Assembly (NCBI GenBank): GCA_016841745.1
Contig: JAENYO010000003.1
Span: 360,287-424,286 of the forward strand
Direction: 5' to 3'
DNA length: 64,000 nucleotides
Source: Acetomicrobium hydrogeniformans
GTDB lineage: Bacteria > Synergistota > Synergistia > Synergistales > JAFGMB01
The position numbers and the translations under genes were made by a program. Shown in pieces: positions 44,178 to 51,619 of the stretch. The notes under the pieces were generated by a model. The model was not told where the DNA came from. It ran no database searches and saw nothing but the letters and a program-made list of their open reading frames with translations. How positions within the stretch are numbered: position 1 is the first letter of the stretch; every line of letters starts with the position of its first letter.

Positions 44178-44771
44178 GTGGAGAGGATCGATCGGAAGCG
44201 GATAGCCATTCATGAGGCAGGTCATCTTGTTATGGCCCTTATTCTGGATCTTGATGTTCTGGGGTGTGATGTATCCAGGAAAAGGGCATCCTTTGAAGGC
44301 GAGCTGGGACGCTGTCTTGTCTTCGACCCAGATCCTGTTGGTATAAGAAAGTTCCTGGTTGCAATGGCCGGGATAATGGCTGAAAACCACTTTTATTCTA
44401 ATGACAGGGGAGGCCTGAAGGACAGGAATGATGCCTTAGGCCATCTTCGAAGGTTTCTTCGTCATTACAATCGCGTGCCTGCCTATGATTCTCTCAAACC
44501 AGTCCTTGAAGAAGCCTCAGTCCTTTTCCATAAACCCGGCATACTCATGATTGTGGAAGAAGCTGCGGATATGCTCGTGAAGAGGATACGGATCGATTCC
44601 ATGGAAGTTGATATTTTCCGGAAAAAGATCAGAGGAACAGGTGATTTTTCGATCCTTTCAGATATGGTGAATGAACTGGTGGAACCTGAAGCACCTTTGA
44701 ACTGGAAAGAAACAGGGCTGATCCTGTTGAAAAAAACTAAACAGCTGGTACTTCGGCTCAGAAAGATGTAG
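44178..44771 (+). CDS. Stand-alone M41-type zinc metalloprotease
   Basis: A protein of about 197 residues resembling the peptidase domain of FtsH without its membrane helices or AAA domain. The HEAGH zinc motif is at IAIHEAGHLVMAL near residue 12, and GGLKDRNDALGHLRR near 75 holds the Asp that would be the third ligand. Helices follow as in M41. The first canonical start in frame is GTG 44178, which has no ribosome site. A perfect GGAGGTG at 44134-44140 points to an upstream in-frame ATA (44145) as a possible unusual start, which would add 11 residues. Cytosolic; substrate unknown. Confidence 0.78.
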   Translation: MERIDRKRIAIHEAGHLVMALILDLDVLGCDVSRKRASFEGELGRCLVFDPDPVGIRKFLVAMAGIMAENHFYSNDRGGLKDRNDALGHLRRFLRHYNRVPAYDSLKPVLEEASVLFHKPGILMIVEEAADMLVKRIRIDSMEVDIFRKKIRGTGDFSILSDMVNELVEPEAPLNWKETGLILLKKTKQLVLRLRKM

Positions 44772-45139
44772 TCCAGAAATACAGAACAGGAGAGGCCTCC
44801 TTCTTCTGTTCTGTTACACCGCAAATCCCTTCCTGATAGAGACTTGGTTTTGAAAAGATCAACCAGGCAGATCAGTAGAATGCTCAGATCCCGTTTGCAC
44901 TTAATTAAAGATGAAGATATTATGATTGCATAAGGGTTGGAAAATTATGTGTTTTCCCGAATAATGCCTTCCACCTCCCAGAAGCACCCTTTATAACCTT
45001 TCTCATTACAGATATAACAATCCATCCAGAGTTGAAAGATGGATTATCCTGCGGGTTTGTTTTGTATTCTTACCAGTTACTGATTGTTTCTTCAAAGAAT
45101 AAATGGAACATATTCCAAATCAGAAGGGGGAACCGTTTT
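44772..45139 (+). other. Intergenic region upstream of the DctP gene
   Basis: About 370 bases. An inverted repeat ACAGAACA / TGTTCTGT near 44779-44814 may end the protease transcript, though it lacks a T run. A modest promoter candidate is TTGCAC (44895-44900), 17-base spacer, TATTAT (44918-44923). Nothing else is clear. Confidence 0.4.
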
Positions 45140-46144
45140 ATGAGAAAAGCAGTAGTTCTGGTAATGGCAGTATTGTTGTGTCTAAGCCTCTTTGCAGCAC
45201 CCGTTCTTGCCAAGGCTGTCAAGTGGGATGCTAATTCCGTATGGCCTCCAAACAACCATCACTCCATGGGGTTGGAAGAATTTGCAAAGATGGTAGCCGA
45301 AAAGACTGATGGGCAACTGGAGGTAGTGGTCCATTCAGGGGGGGCCCTGGGCTACAAAGGACCTGAACTTCTCAAGGCAGTCCGGGATGGCCTTATGCCC
45401 GTATCGGACATGCTTACAAGTGGAGTAGCAGGAGATGAACCCCTCTATACCATGCCGACCCTTCCTTTCCTTGTTAGAGGATTCAAGGAAGGGAAACTGC
45501 TTGCGGATATCTGTCGACCCTACTTTGATGAAGCGGCCGAGAAAAAATGGAAGCAGAAGATCCTTTACATTGCTCCCTGGCCGGCAGCGGGTATCTGGAC
45601 CCAGAAGGAGATCCGGACAGTTGCCGACATGAAGGGTCTTAAAACCCGGACCTATGACAAGAATGGTGCACTGGTCATGAAAGCAGTTGAGGCAACGCCC
45701 TATCCTCTTCCCTTCAGTGAAGTCTATTCTTCTCTGGCAACCGGTCTGATCGATTCGGTCCTTACTTCTACTCCCACTGGTGTTGACGGCAAGTTCTGGG
45801 AGGTCCTTAAATATTTCCAGAGGGTCGATATTACCATGGCCACAGACCTTGTAACTGTAAATCTCAAGGCCTTCAATAAGCTTGAGCCCAAGATGCAGGA
45901 AAAGGTTCTTGAAGCCGGAAAAGAGATGGAGAAGATCATGTGGGCCAGGGTGGAGGAACTTGACCTCCAGAAGGAAAAAATGTGCAACGATAACGGAATT
46001 ATCAGTGTCCCGGTTTCATCGGAATTTCTCGATGAGCTCACGGAGATAACAAGGGAGATCCGTAAGGAATGGTATGATTCAGCACCGGATAATGGAAAGA
46101 AGATCTATGACGAATTTCTGAAACAGGTTGGACGGCAGGGATAG
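45140..46144 (+). CDS. dctP: TRAP transporter solute receptor DctP family
   Basis: A 334-residue periplasmic binding protein. Signal peptide 1-24 (FAAPVLAKA). Family marks are WPPNNHHSMGLEEFAKMV near 32, GGALGYKGPELLKAVRDG near 62, LKTRTYDKNGALVMKA near 155 (with the Arg that binds the carboxylate) and PFSEVYSSLATGLIDSVLTS near 178 read in parts. ATG 45140 with AAGGGGG is preferred to the longer frame from 45032. Together with the two genes after it, it forms a sodium-driven carboxylate importer. The cit genes downstream suggest citrate or a related acid. Confidence 0.92.
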   Translation: MRKAVVLVMAVLLCLSLFAAPVLAKAVKWDANSVWPPNNHHSMGLEEFAKMVAEKTDGQLEVVVHSGGALGYKGPELLKAVRDGLMPVSDMLTSGVAGDEPLYTMPTLPFLVRGFKEGKLLADICRPYFDEAAEKKWKQKILYIAPWPAAGIWTQKEIRTVADMKGLKTRTYDKNGALVMKAVEATPYPLPFSEVYSSLATGLIDSVLTSTPTGVDGKFWEVLKYFQRVDITMATDLVTVNLKAFNKLEPKMQEKVLEAGKEMEKIMWARVEELDLQKEKMCNDNGIISVPVSSEFLDELTEITREIRKEWYDSAPDNGKKIYDEFLKQVGRQG

Positions 46145-46164
46145 TACTTTTGCAGACAAACAGA

Positions 46165-46190
46165 GGGAAGGACCCTTCCGGGTCCTTCCC
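46165..46190 (+). promoter_or_regulatory. Intercistronic hairpin after the receptor gene
   Basis: Perfect 11-bp stem GGGAAGGACCC / GGGTCCTTCCC with a TTCC loop and no direct T run, between dctP and dctQ. It mirrors the hairpin in the TAXI operon and may favour receptor over permease expression. Confidence 0.75.
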
Positions 46191-46234
46191 TCCTTTGATC
46201 GTTCTCTTTTTTATTCTGGAAGGATGAAAATTAC

Positions 46235-46768
46235 ATGGAAAAGATCACCAGATTCAGTGACATTCTTTCCGGTATGGGAGGAGCCCTCTCGGGTATCATG
46301 ATAGCCGCAGGTACTCTCCTTGTCATAGCGGAGATCCTTGTGCGGTCCCTTTTCAACGGAACACTCTATATCACAGAGGAATATTCCGGTTACCTTATGT
46401 CCGCCCTTACGTTTCTGGCCCTTGGTTACACTCTGAAAGAGAAGGGGCATATAAGGATGACCTTCCTTCATAACATACTGCATGGGAGATCCAGGTTATT
46501 CCTGGACATGATATGCTACATGGCCGGTTTTATTTTCTGTACCGTTCTTACCTGGGTGACCTTTCTTTTTTTCTGGGATTCCGTTGTGAGCGGGACCACG
46601 TCCATGCAGATTTCTGAAACCTGGCTGGCCATACCCCAGAGCTTTCTGCCCATGGGAGCGTTTATGCTTGCCCTTCAGTTCCTGGCGGAATTTTTCAAGG
46701 ACTTTATTCGGTTCAAATCAGGTTCCTGGCAGGATGTAACTGAAGAGTCCAGGGATCTGGGCCACTAG
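46235..46768 (+). CDS. dctQ: TRAP transporter small permease DctQ
   Basis: A 177-residue four-helix membrane protein of the DctQ family. GMGGALSGIMIAAGTLLVIAEI begins the first helix (read in parts), RSLFNGTLYITEEYSGYL follows, and EKGHIRMTFLHN near 70 is the common central motif. It links the receptor to the large permease. AAGGATG about ten bases upstream supports the ATG. Confidence 0.92.
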   Translation: MEKITRFSDILSGMGGALSGIMIAAGTLLVIAEILVRSLFNGTLYITEEYSGYLMSALTFLALGYTLKEKGHIRMTFLHNILHGRSRLFLDMICYMAGFIFCTVLTWVTFLFFWDSVVSGTTSMQISETWLAIPQSFLPMGAFMLALQFLAEFFKDFIRFKSGSWQDVTEESRDLGH

Positions 46769-46779
46769 GGGGGATGGGG

Positions 46780-48081
46780 ATGGAGCTTTTAGTTAAGTCA
46801 GTTGCTTTACTGGCCTTCCTTTTCCTTTTCCTGGGCGGAACGGTCTGGATAGGTATATCTCTTTTCATGGTGGGACTTCTTGGATTGATAATCTTTACTG
46901 ATCTTCCTGCCCTTACCATAATGTCAAATATCGTATGGAACAACACCAGTGGTTCTACCATGATGGCCCTTCCTCTTTTTGTCTTCATGGGGGAGATCCT
47001 GTTCCGTAGCAAGATATCCGAAAACCTGTTCAACGGATTATCACCATGGATGGACAGGATCCCCGGCAGGCTTATCCACGTAAATGTTTTTGCCAGTACC
47101 CTTTTTGCGGCTGTCAGCGGTTCCTCTGCTGCAACAACGGCTACTGTCGGTAAAATAACTCTGCCGGAATTCAGGAAGCGGGGATATGACAGGACCCTCT
47201 GTGTGGGATCCCTTGCAGGGGCAGGTACTCTGGGTTTCCTCATACCCCCCAGCATGATGATGCTTGTATACGGTATCATGGCCGATGTAAGTATCGGCAA
47301 GCTCTTTATAGCCGGTTTTATCCCGGGTATCATAATAGCCCTTACTTTCAGCGGTTATGTTATGTACAGATGTGTAAAGGACCCCGAACTGGCACCTGCC
47401 GGGGATCTTTCCTATTCCTGGGGGGATCGACTGAGGTCCATACCCCTTCTTGCCCCGGTAATAATTCTTGTGACCATAGTTCTTGGAAGCATTTATGCCG
47501 GATGGGCCACTCCTACGGAAGCGGCGGCAGTTGGAGTAGCCGGGGCTCTATTCTTTGCCCTCCTTACGAAAAGTCTTACCTGGCAGATCTTGAGAGATGC
47601 TCTTATGGGGTCGGTAAAAACCAGCTGCATGATAATGTGGATAGTATGCGGAGCAGCCTTCCTTTCAGTTGCGGTAGGCTACCTGGGAATAGCCACCAGC
47701 CTTACCAGTTTTGTAAGCGGTCTGGGATTATCCAGGTATACTCTTATCCTCATTCTTTCCATAATGTATCTTGTCATGGGCTGTCTTCTGGATGGATTCT
47801 CAATGATAGTGATGAGCCTTCCCATAGCCCTTCCTCTGATAAACCAGGCAGGTTTTGATCCCATCTGGTTCGGCATCTACCTTGTAATAATGATACAGCT
47901 CGCCCAGATAACTCCTCCGGTAGGTTTTAACCTTTTTGTTATCAATGGACTTATAGATGACGATATCGGAAAGATAGCAGTCGCTGCCCTTCCTTTTTTT
48001 GTTATGCTACTTGTAGTCACGGCGCTTTTAACATTTTTCCCGGATATTGTATTATTCTTACCTAGAATGATGGTGCGGTAA
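46780..48081 (+). CDS. dctM: TRAP transporter large permease DctM
   Basis: A 433-residue, roughly 11-12-helix ion-coupled permease. Typical blocks are PLFVFMGEILFRSKISENLF near 65 (read in parts), GSSAATTATVGKITLPEFRKR near 110 and PPSMMMLVYGIMADVSIGKLF near 150, with PTEAAAVGVAGALF near 238 and ITPPVGFNLFV near 378. ATG 46774 abuts the GGGGGG box; ATG 46780 has proper spacing and is taken as the start. It lies 11 bases after dctQ. Confidence 0.93.
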   Translation: MELLVKSVALLAFLFLFLGGTVWIGISLFMVGLLGLIIFTDLPALTIMSNIVWNNTSGSTMMALPLFVFMGEILFRSKISENLFNGLSPWMDRIPGRLIHVNVFASTLFAAVSGSSAATTATVGKITLPEFRKRGYDRTLCVGSLAGAGTLGFLIPPSMMMLVYGIMADVSIGKLFIAGFIPGIIIALTFSGYVMYRCVKDPELAPAGDLSYSWGDRLRSIPLLAPVIILVTIVLGSIYAGWATPTEAAAVGVAGALFFALLTKSLTWQILRDALMGSVKTSCMIMWIVCGAAFLSVAVGYLGIATSLTSFVSGLGLSRYTLILILSIMYLVMGCLLDGFSMIVMSLPIALPLINQAGFDPIWFGIYLVIMIQLAQITPPVGFNLFVINGLIDDDIGKIAVAALPFFVMLLVVTALLTFFPDIVLFLPRMMVR

Positions 48082-48114
48082 ACTTTAGATAAATTTTAAA
48101 AGGAGCTGTCTGCC

Positions 48115-49152
48115 GTGTTAACTGAAAGGGAGATCAAGCGGGAAAACAACTTTGAGTTCCGAGATGTGGTAAAACTTCTTTCTTCTCTTGGTCTCGGCGT
48201 TCCGGAGAATATTGAATATACAACGGGTCTATATGACAGTGAAGATAATCTGATCGGTACCGGATCCCTGGTGGGTAATATTATCCAGGGAGTCGGTATA
48301 GATCCTTCATGGCATGGGGAAGGACTGTCTGCAAAGATTATAACTTCACTTATGAAGAAGGCAATTTCACTGGGAAGGGATAAACTCTTCATCTTTACCA
48401 AATCCAGCGAGGCAAGGCTCTTTGAAGGCCTTGGATTCCATCTTGTAGCCTCTGTTGAGGGTTATGCTTCGCTCCTTGAATGGGGCCGGAATGGTATTGA
48501 GGAATTCAAAGAGACCCTTCGAGAGCTTTCCAGAGATAAGCCAGAAAATGCTTCCTGTGTGGTAGTGAACTGTAATCCCTTCACAAAGGGGCATCGTTAT
48601 CTTATTGAGAAGGCTGCCAGTGAGAGTCCCTGGCTTTACGTGATACTGGTCCAGGAAGACAGGTCTCTTTTCCCTTTCAATGTAAGACTGGATCTGGTAA
48701 AGAAAGGTGTTCGCGATCTGGATAACGTTTCAATCCTAACAGGGGGCGATTATGTTATATCCAATCTTACCTTTCCTTCCTACTTTACGAGGGATGACAG
48801 GTTTACTTCTTCCCATGCTACCCTTGACCTGACTGTCTTCGGCAGACATATAGCTCCTTCTCTCAAGGCAGTGAAAAGGTATGTGGGAGAGGAACCCTAT
48901 TGTCCGGTAACTTGTACCTATAACGAACATATGAAAAAGGTCCTTCCTCAATTTGGCATGGAGCTTGTGGTAATTCCCCGGAAAGCTCTGGGAGACGTTG
49001 CCATCAGCGCTTCTACTGTAAGGCAGTATATACGGGATGGGAATATGGAAGGACTGGGAGAGCTTGTTCCACCCACCACATATGAATATCTTGTTTCCCG
49101 GGATGCCTCGGGAATAATTGACAGAATAAAAAATAGTTCATCCAGGCATTAA
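48115..49152 (+). CDS. citC: [Citrate (pro-3S)-lyase] ligase
   Basis: A 345-residue enzyme that acetylates the thiol of citrate lyase's acyl carrier protein with ATP. The N-terminal 125 residues are GNAT-like (GSLVGNIIQGVGIDPSWHGEGL); the rest is a nucleotidyltransferase domain with CNPFTKGHRYLIEKAA near 160 and ISASTVRQYIRDG near 300. The length is normal. GTG start with AAAGGAG ten bases upstream, 33 bases after dctM, so in the same unit. Confidence 0.92.
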   Translation: MLTEREIKRENNFEFRDVVKLLSSLGLGVPENIEYTTGLYDSEDNLIGTGSLVGNIIQGVGIDPSWHGEGLSAKIITSLMKKAISLGRDKLFIFTKSSEARLFEGLGFHLVASVEGYASLLEWGRNGIEEFKETLRELSRDKPENASCVVVNCNPFTKGHRYLIEKAASESPWLYVILVQEDRSLFPFNVRLDLVKKGVRDLDNVSILTGGDYVISNLTFPSYFTRDDRFTSSHATLDLTVFGRHIAPSLKAVKRYVGEEPYCPVTCTYNEHMKKVLPQFGMELVVIPRKALGDVAISASTVRQYIRDGNMEGLGELVPPTTYEYLVSRDASGIIDRIKNSSSRH

Positions 49153-49175
49153 TATCCTTCACGGAGACGGTAGTT

Positions 49176-49499
49176 TTGGAAGTAATAAAAAGTGTTTCAG
49201 CAGGTTCTCTCGAATCAAGTGATGTCCTGGACACCATTGGCCCGGCTCATAATAGAAAACTTGATATAGTGGTCAGCCGCATTGTGGAGAAACAGTTTGG
49301 CAGGAGGATCCGCAGAGTTCCTGAAGAATTGCTGAAAAGCAGCGGAATAGATGCTGGATTAGTAAATGTCCAGGACAGGGGAGCCCTTGAATATCCTTTG
49401 AGGGAAGGCTCGAAACGTCTATTTTCCGGTCTTTTGAATAGATTCTCTTTTCAAGCCTTTTCCTTTGATCAATATATTCCCCATGGAGAGACTTTCTGA
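49176..49499 (+). CDS. citD: Citrate lyase acyl carrier protein (gamma subunit), odd C-terminus
   Basis: A 107-residue protein. Residues 1-75 match CitD: SAGSLESSDVLDTIGP, with the Ser that carries the triphosphoribosyl-dephospho-CoA arm, VEKQFGRRIRRVPEELL and NVQDRGALEYPLRE. After about residue 80 the tail (LLNRFSFQAFSFDQYIPHGETF in part) does not look like the short Arg/Ala-rich helix usual in CitD, so the end may be rearranged. TTG start after ACGGAG. citE and citF, which should follow, are absent here. Confidence 0.85.
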   Translation: MEVIKSVSAGSLESSDVLDTIGPAHNRKLDIVVSRIVEKQFGRRIRRVPEELLKSSGIDAGLVNVQDRGALEYPLREGSKRLFSGLLNRFSFQAFSFDQYIPHGETF

Positions 49500-49577
49500 T
49501 TTTTTTAATTGGGGGTACTCTTATCTTTCGAATAGATAATAAACAATTCATTTCTCTGATCAGGGGAGGATTTATTT

Positions 49578-50828
49578 ATGTCCTATGAAACGATAGATCA
49601 ATGGCCTGTACCTTCATGTCTTGACATCGAAGGTCAGGTACAGCTTAACAGACACCATTCTTTCAATGATTATCCAGAGGATCTTTATCAAAAGTGGAAG
49701 GTTGATCCTGCTATTGAAAAACTCAAAGAGGTAACAAATGTGGTCTTGTATGTTGGCAATCTTAAATTGGGTGATTATGTGATGCTTAATCCATTCCTCA
49801 ATTCCCTTAGAACAGCCTTCCCTTCTTCCCATATAGAACTTATGGGAAGTCCCGTTCCACCTGCAAGAGCACTGATCACCGGGGATAGGCTTGTGGACTC
49901 TATTTTTGAGGTTAAGAGAATGAAACACAGACCCTGGTCTTTTCCTGAATATATGAGATGGGGTAAATTGAAAAGAAAGATGGGTAAGATAGATCTCCTC
50001 ATAGACACTCAAAGGCAATTTCTTCCTTCGGTGGCTTTAAAGACGGTCCTCGCACCCGAAAAGAACATAGGTTATTCGAGTGGTTCCATTTTTAGTGACT
50101 GGAAGATCGATGAATCAGGTAGAAATAAGGTTCATGCAACATTTCAGATCGTTGTTATCCTTAGAAGGCTTGGTATTCCTCTTGTTTATCCACTGCACCT
50201 TTTATCCACACCTACCATCATTGAAAAAAAAGTAACTGCATTTTTTCAGGAAAATGGAATGGGCAAAACCATAGCCCTTTTCCCCTTTACTGCTGAAATG
50301 GACGGTTGTAGAAGTTGGCCCAGGGAATATTTCATTAAACTGGCTGAACTGCTTGTTAATAATGGATATTCCATTATTCTTATGGGGGCCACTTCACAAA
50401 GCGAAGAATTGAAAAAAATGCGGGATAAAATTGGAGGGCGCTCTTTTCTTGTAGATTGGACTCAATTTGAGTTGCCTGAAAAGGATTCCATATTTTTATC
50501 CATGGCCTGCCTGAAGAATTGTGAACTCAGTTTCTCCTGTATGAGCGGGGGAGGCCACCTTGCGGCAGCTCTGGGGGTCAGGACTCTTGTTTTTGCTCCT
50601 TTCGAAAGGCTGGACAAGTTTGCCCCCTTAGGTCCAAACGTCTGGAGTCTTTTCTGTAATATCCCATGTTCTCCCTGTGTTGTAAAAGGCAAACTTGCGT
50701 GTAAGGGAGATAGATGGTGTGTTCACTCTATTTCTCCTGATATTGTAAAAAAAGCTATTGATCAGTGTGTGTCCAGTCCTGGCAAATTTCCCCTTGTTAA
50801 TGACAGATCAGGTGTAAGAGCATGTTAA
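49578..50828 (+). CDS. Glycosyltransferase family 9 (heptosyltransferase-like)
   Basis: A 416-residue GT-B glycosyltransferase of the ADP-heptose:LPS heptosyltransferase family, implying an outer-membrane lipopolysaccharide or related glycan. GNLKLGDYVMLNPFLNSLR near 59 is the N-terminal signature, AEMDGCRSWPREYFIKLAELL near 238 the C-terminal start (read in parts), and CMSGGGHLAAALGVRTLVFA near 316 the donor site. A Cys-rich insert (CNIPCSPCVVKGKLACKGDRWC) lies near 355. GGGGAGG precedes the ATG. It sits between citD and citX, an unexpected place. Confidence 0.87.
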   Translation: MSYETIDQWPVPSCLDIEGQVQLNRHHSFNDYPEDLYQKWKVDPAIEKLKEVTNVVLYVGNLKLGDYVMLNPFLNSLRTAFPSSHIELMGSPVPPARALITGDRLVDSIFEVKRMKHRPWSFPEYMRWGKLKRKMGKIDLLIDTQRQFLPSVALKTVLAPEKNIGYSSGSIFSDWKIDESGRNKVHATFQIVVILRRLGIPLVYPLHLLSTPTIIEKKVTAFFQENGMGKTIALFPFTAEMDGCRSWPREYFIKLAELLVNNGYSIILMGATSQSEELKKMRDKIGGRSFLVDWTQFELPEKDSIFLSMACLKNCELSFSCMSGGGHLAAALGVRTLVFAPFERLDKFAPLGPNVWSLFCNIPCSPCVVKGKLACKGDRWCVHSISPDIVKKAIDQCVSSPGKFPLVNDRSGVRAC

Positions 50829-51334
50829 AAAAAATTCTGGAGGCAAGGGAAGCCAGATGGAATCACAGGTTAAAGCTGGTTGAAGAATATAGCCGACCGT
50901 TATTGACCTTTATTCTTAACATACCGGGATCGAACAAGACCGGGGACGTATTCCTGGATGCTCACAAGAGAGTTCTGGAGGAACTGAAAGAACTGTTGAA
51001 GCTAAGACAGATCCCTGTCATACATCTGGAGCGGCGGATCGGTCATGATGGTCCTGAAGGATTTCTGGTTCTGGATCTTCCTGCAGAAAAGATCAAGGAA
51101 CTTGCCCTTGGTTTCGAAGAAAGCCACTCCATGGGCCGGATCATGGACCTTGATGTAATGGATGCGAATGGCACCTGTTTATCAAGAGAGCAGTTCGGTC
51201 TTTCTCCCAGGAAGTGTATCCTCTGTGATGCCCCGGCACGGGAATGTATAGTTCTTCGAAGGCATGAAAAGGAGGAAGTTATCGAAAGGGTAGTTGAAAT
51301 AGTAAATAATTACCTCAATGAGTGTCCTGAATAA
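50822..51334 (+). CDS. citX: Apo-citrate lyase phosphoribosyl-dephospho-CoA transferase
   Basis: A 170-residue CitX, the enzyme that attaches the prosthetic group to CitD. MGRIMDLDVMDANGTCLSREQ near 108 (the GR-x-x-D-x-D-V motif, read in parts) and PRKCILCDAPARECIVLRRH near 135 are diagnostic. The ATG lies inside the last codons of the glycosyltransferase gene, with AGGTG within that gene as ribosome site, so the genes are translationally linked. Confidence 0.9.
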   Translation: MLKKILEAREARWNHRLKLVEEYSRPLLTFILNIPGSNKTGDVFLDAHKRVLEELKELLKLRQIPVIHLERRIGHDGPEGFLVLDLPAEKIKELALGFEESHSMGRIMDLDVMDANGTCLSREQFGLSPRKCILCDAPARECIVLRRHEKEEVIERVVEIVNNYLNECPE

Positions 51335-51355
51335 AGCAGCTATACTTCATTTCAG

Positions 51356-51391
51356 TCTGAAAGTCCCCCTGAACATGGTCTGAAAGTCCCA
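51356..51391. repeat. Short direct repeat
   Basis: TCTGAAAGTCCC occurs twice (about 51356 and 51380), 24 bp apart, just after citX. Meaning unknown. Confidence 0.5.
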
Positions 51392-51469
51392 GTATATATG
51401 ATCATAGAGTAATAAATATCTGTACACTTATGTAGTAATCTTTCTATGACAACGGTAGCTTTAAATACT

Positions 51470-51552
51470 TCGAAAAGGCAAAACCGTCGAGAGGCGGTGA
51501 CGCAAAGCCACGGGTCTAAGTCCAGAGGAATAGATAGCCGGGTTGCCGAAAA
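51470..51552 (+). ncRNA. Cyclic-di-GMP-I riboswitch (GEMM-I)
   Basis: The conserved skeleton is clear: GGCAAAACCG, then GGTGACGCAAAGCCACGGG, then GTCTAAG, and the closing AGATAGCCGGGTTGCCG. GGCAA (51477-51481) and TTGCC (51543-51547) form the base stem, and the GACGCAAAGCCACGGGTCTA core is near-identical to GEMM-I consensus. It lies upstream of a diguanylate cyclase gene and is followed by an intrinsic terminator. GCCGAA (51545-51550) can pair with TTCGGC (51579-51584) in the terminator's left arm, which suggests a ligand-controlled choice. Confidence 0.92.
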
Positions 51553-51575
51553 GTGCATATACAGGAAATTTATGC

Positions 51576-51605
51576 GCCTTCGGCCAGTTGCTGAAGGCTT
51601 TTTTT
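51576..51605 (+). terminator. Terminator acting as riboswitch expression platform
   Basis: GCCTTC (51576-51581) pairs with GAAGGC (51593-51598), followed by seven T. It stands between the riboswitch and the diguanylate cyclase start. Its left arm overlaps the stretch that can pair with the riboswitch base stem. Confidence 0.88.
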
Positions 51606-51619
51606 GTGGGGGGATATTT

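Noticed and set aside
46713-47333. 206-residue minus-strand frame
   Set aside because: Antisense shadow of the DctM permease gene with a composition typical of reversed membrane-protein codons.
49500-49577. Possible remnant of citE after citD
   Set aside because: The 78 bases before the glycosyltransferase gene show no citE-like coding in any frame that I could recognise.
51446-51619. N-terminal extension of the diguanylate cyclase
   Set aside because: This stretch is the cyclic-di-GMP riboswitch and its terminator; the ribosome site lies just before ATG 51620.
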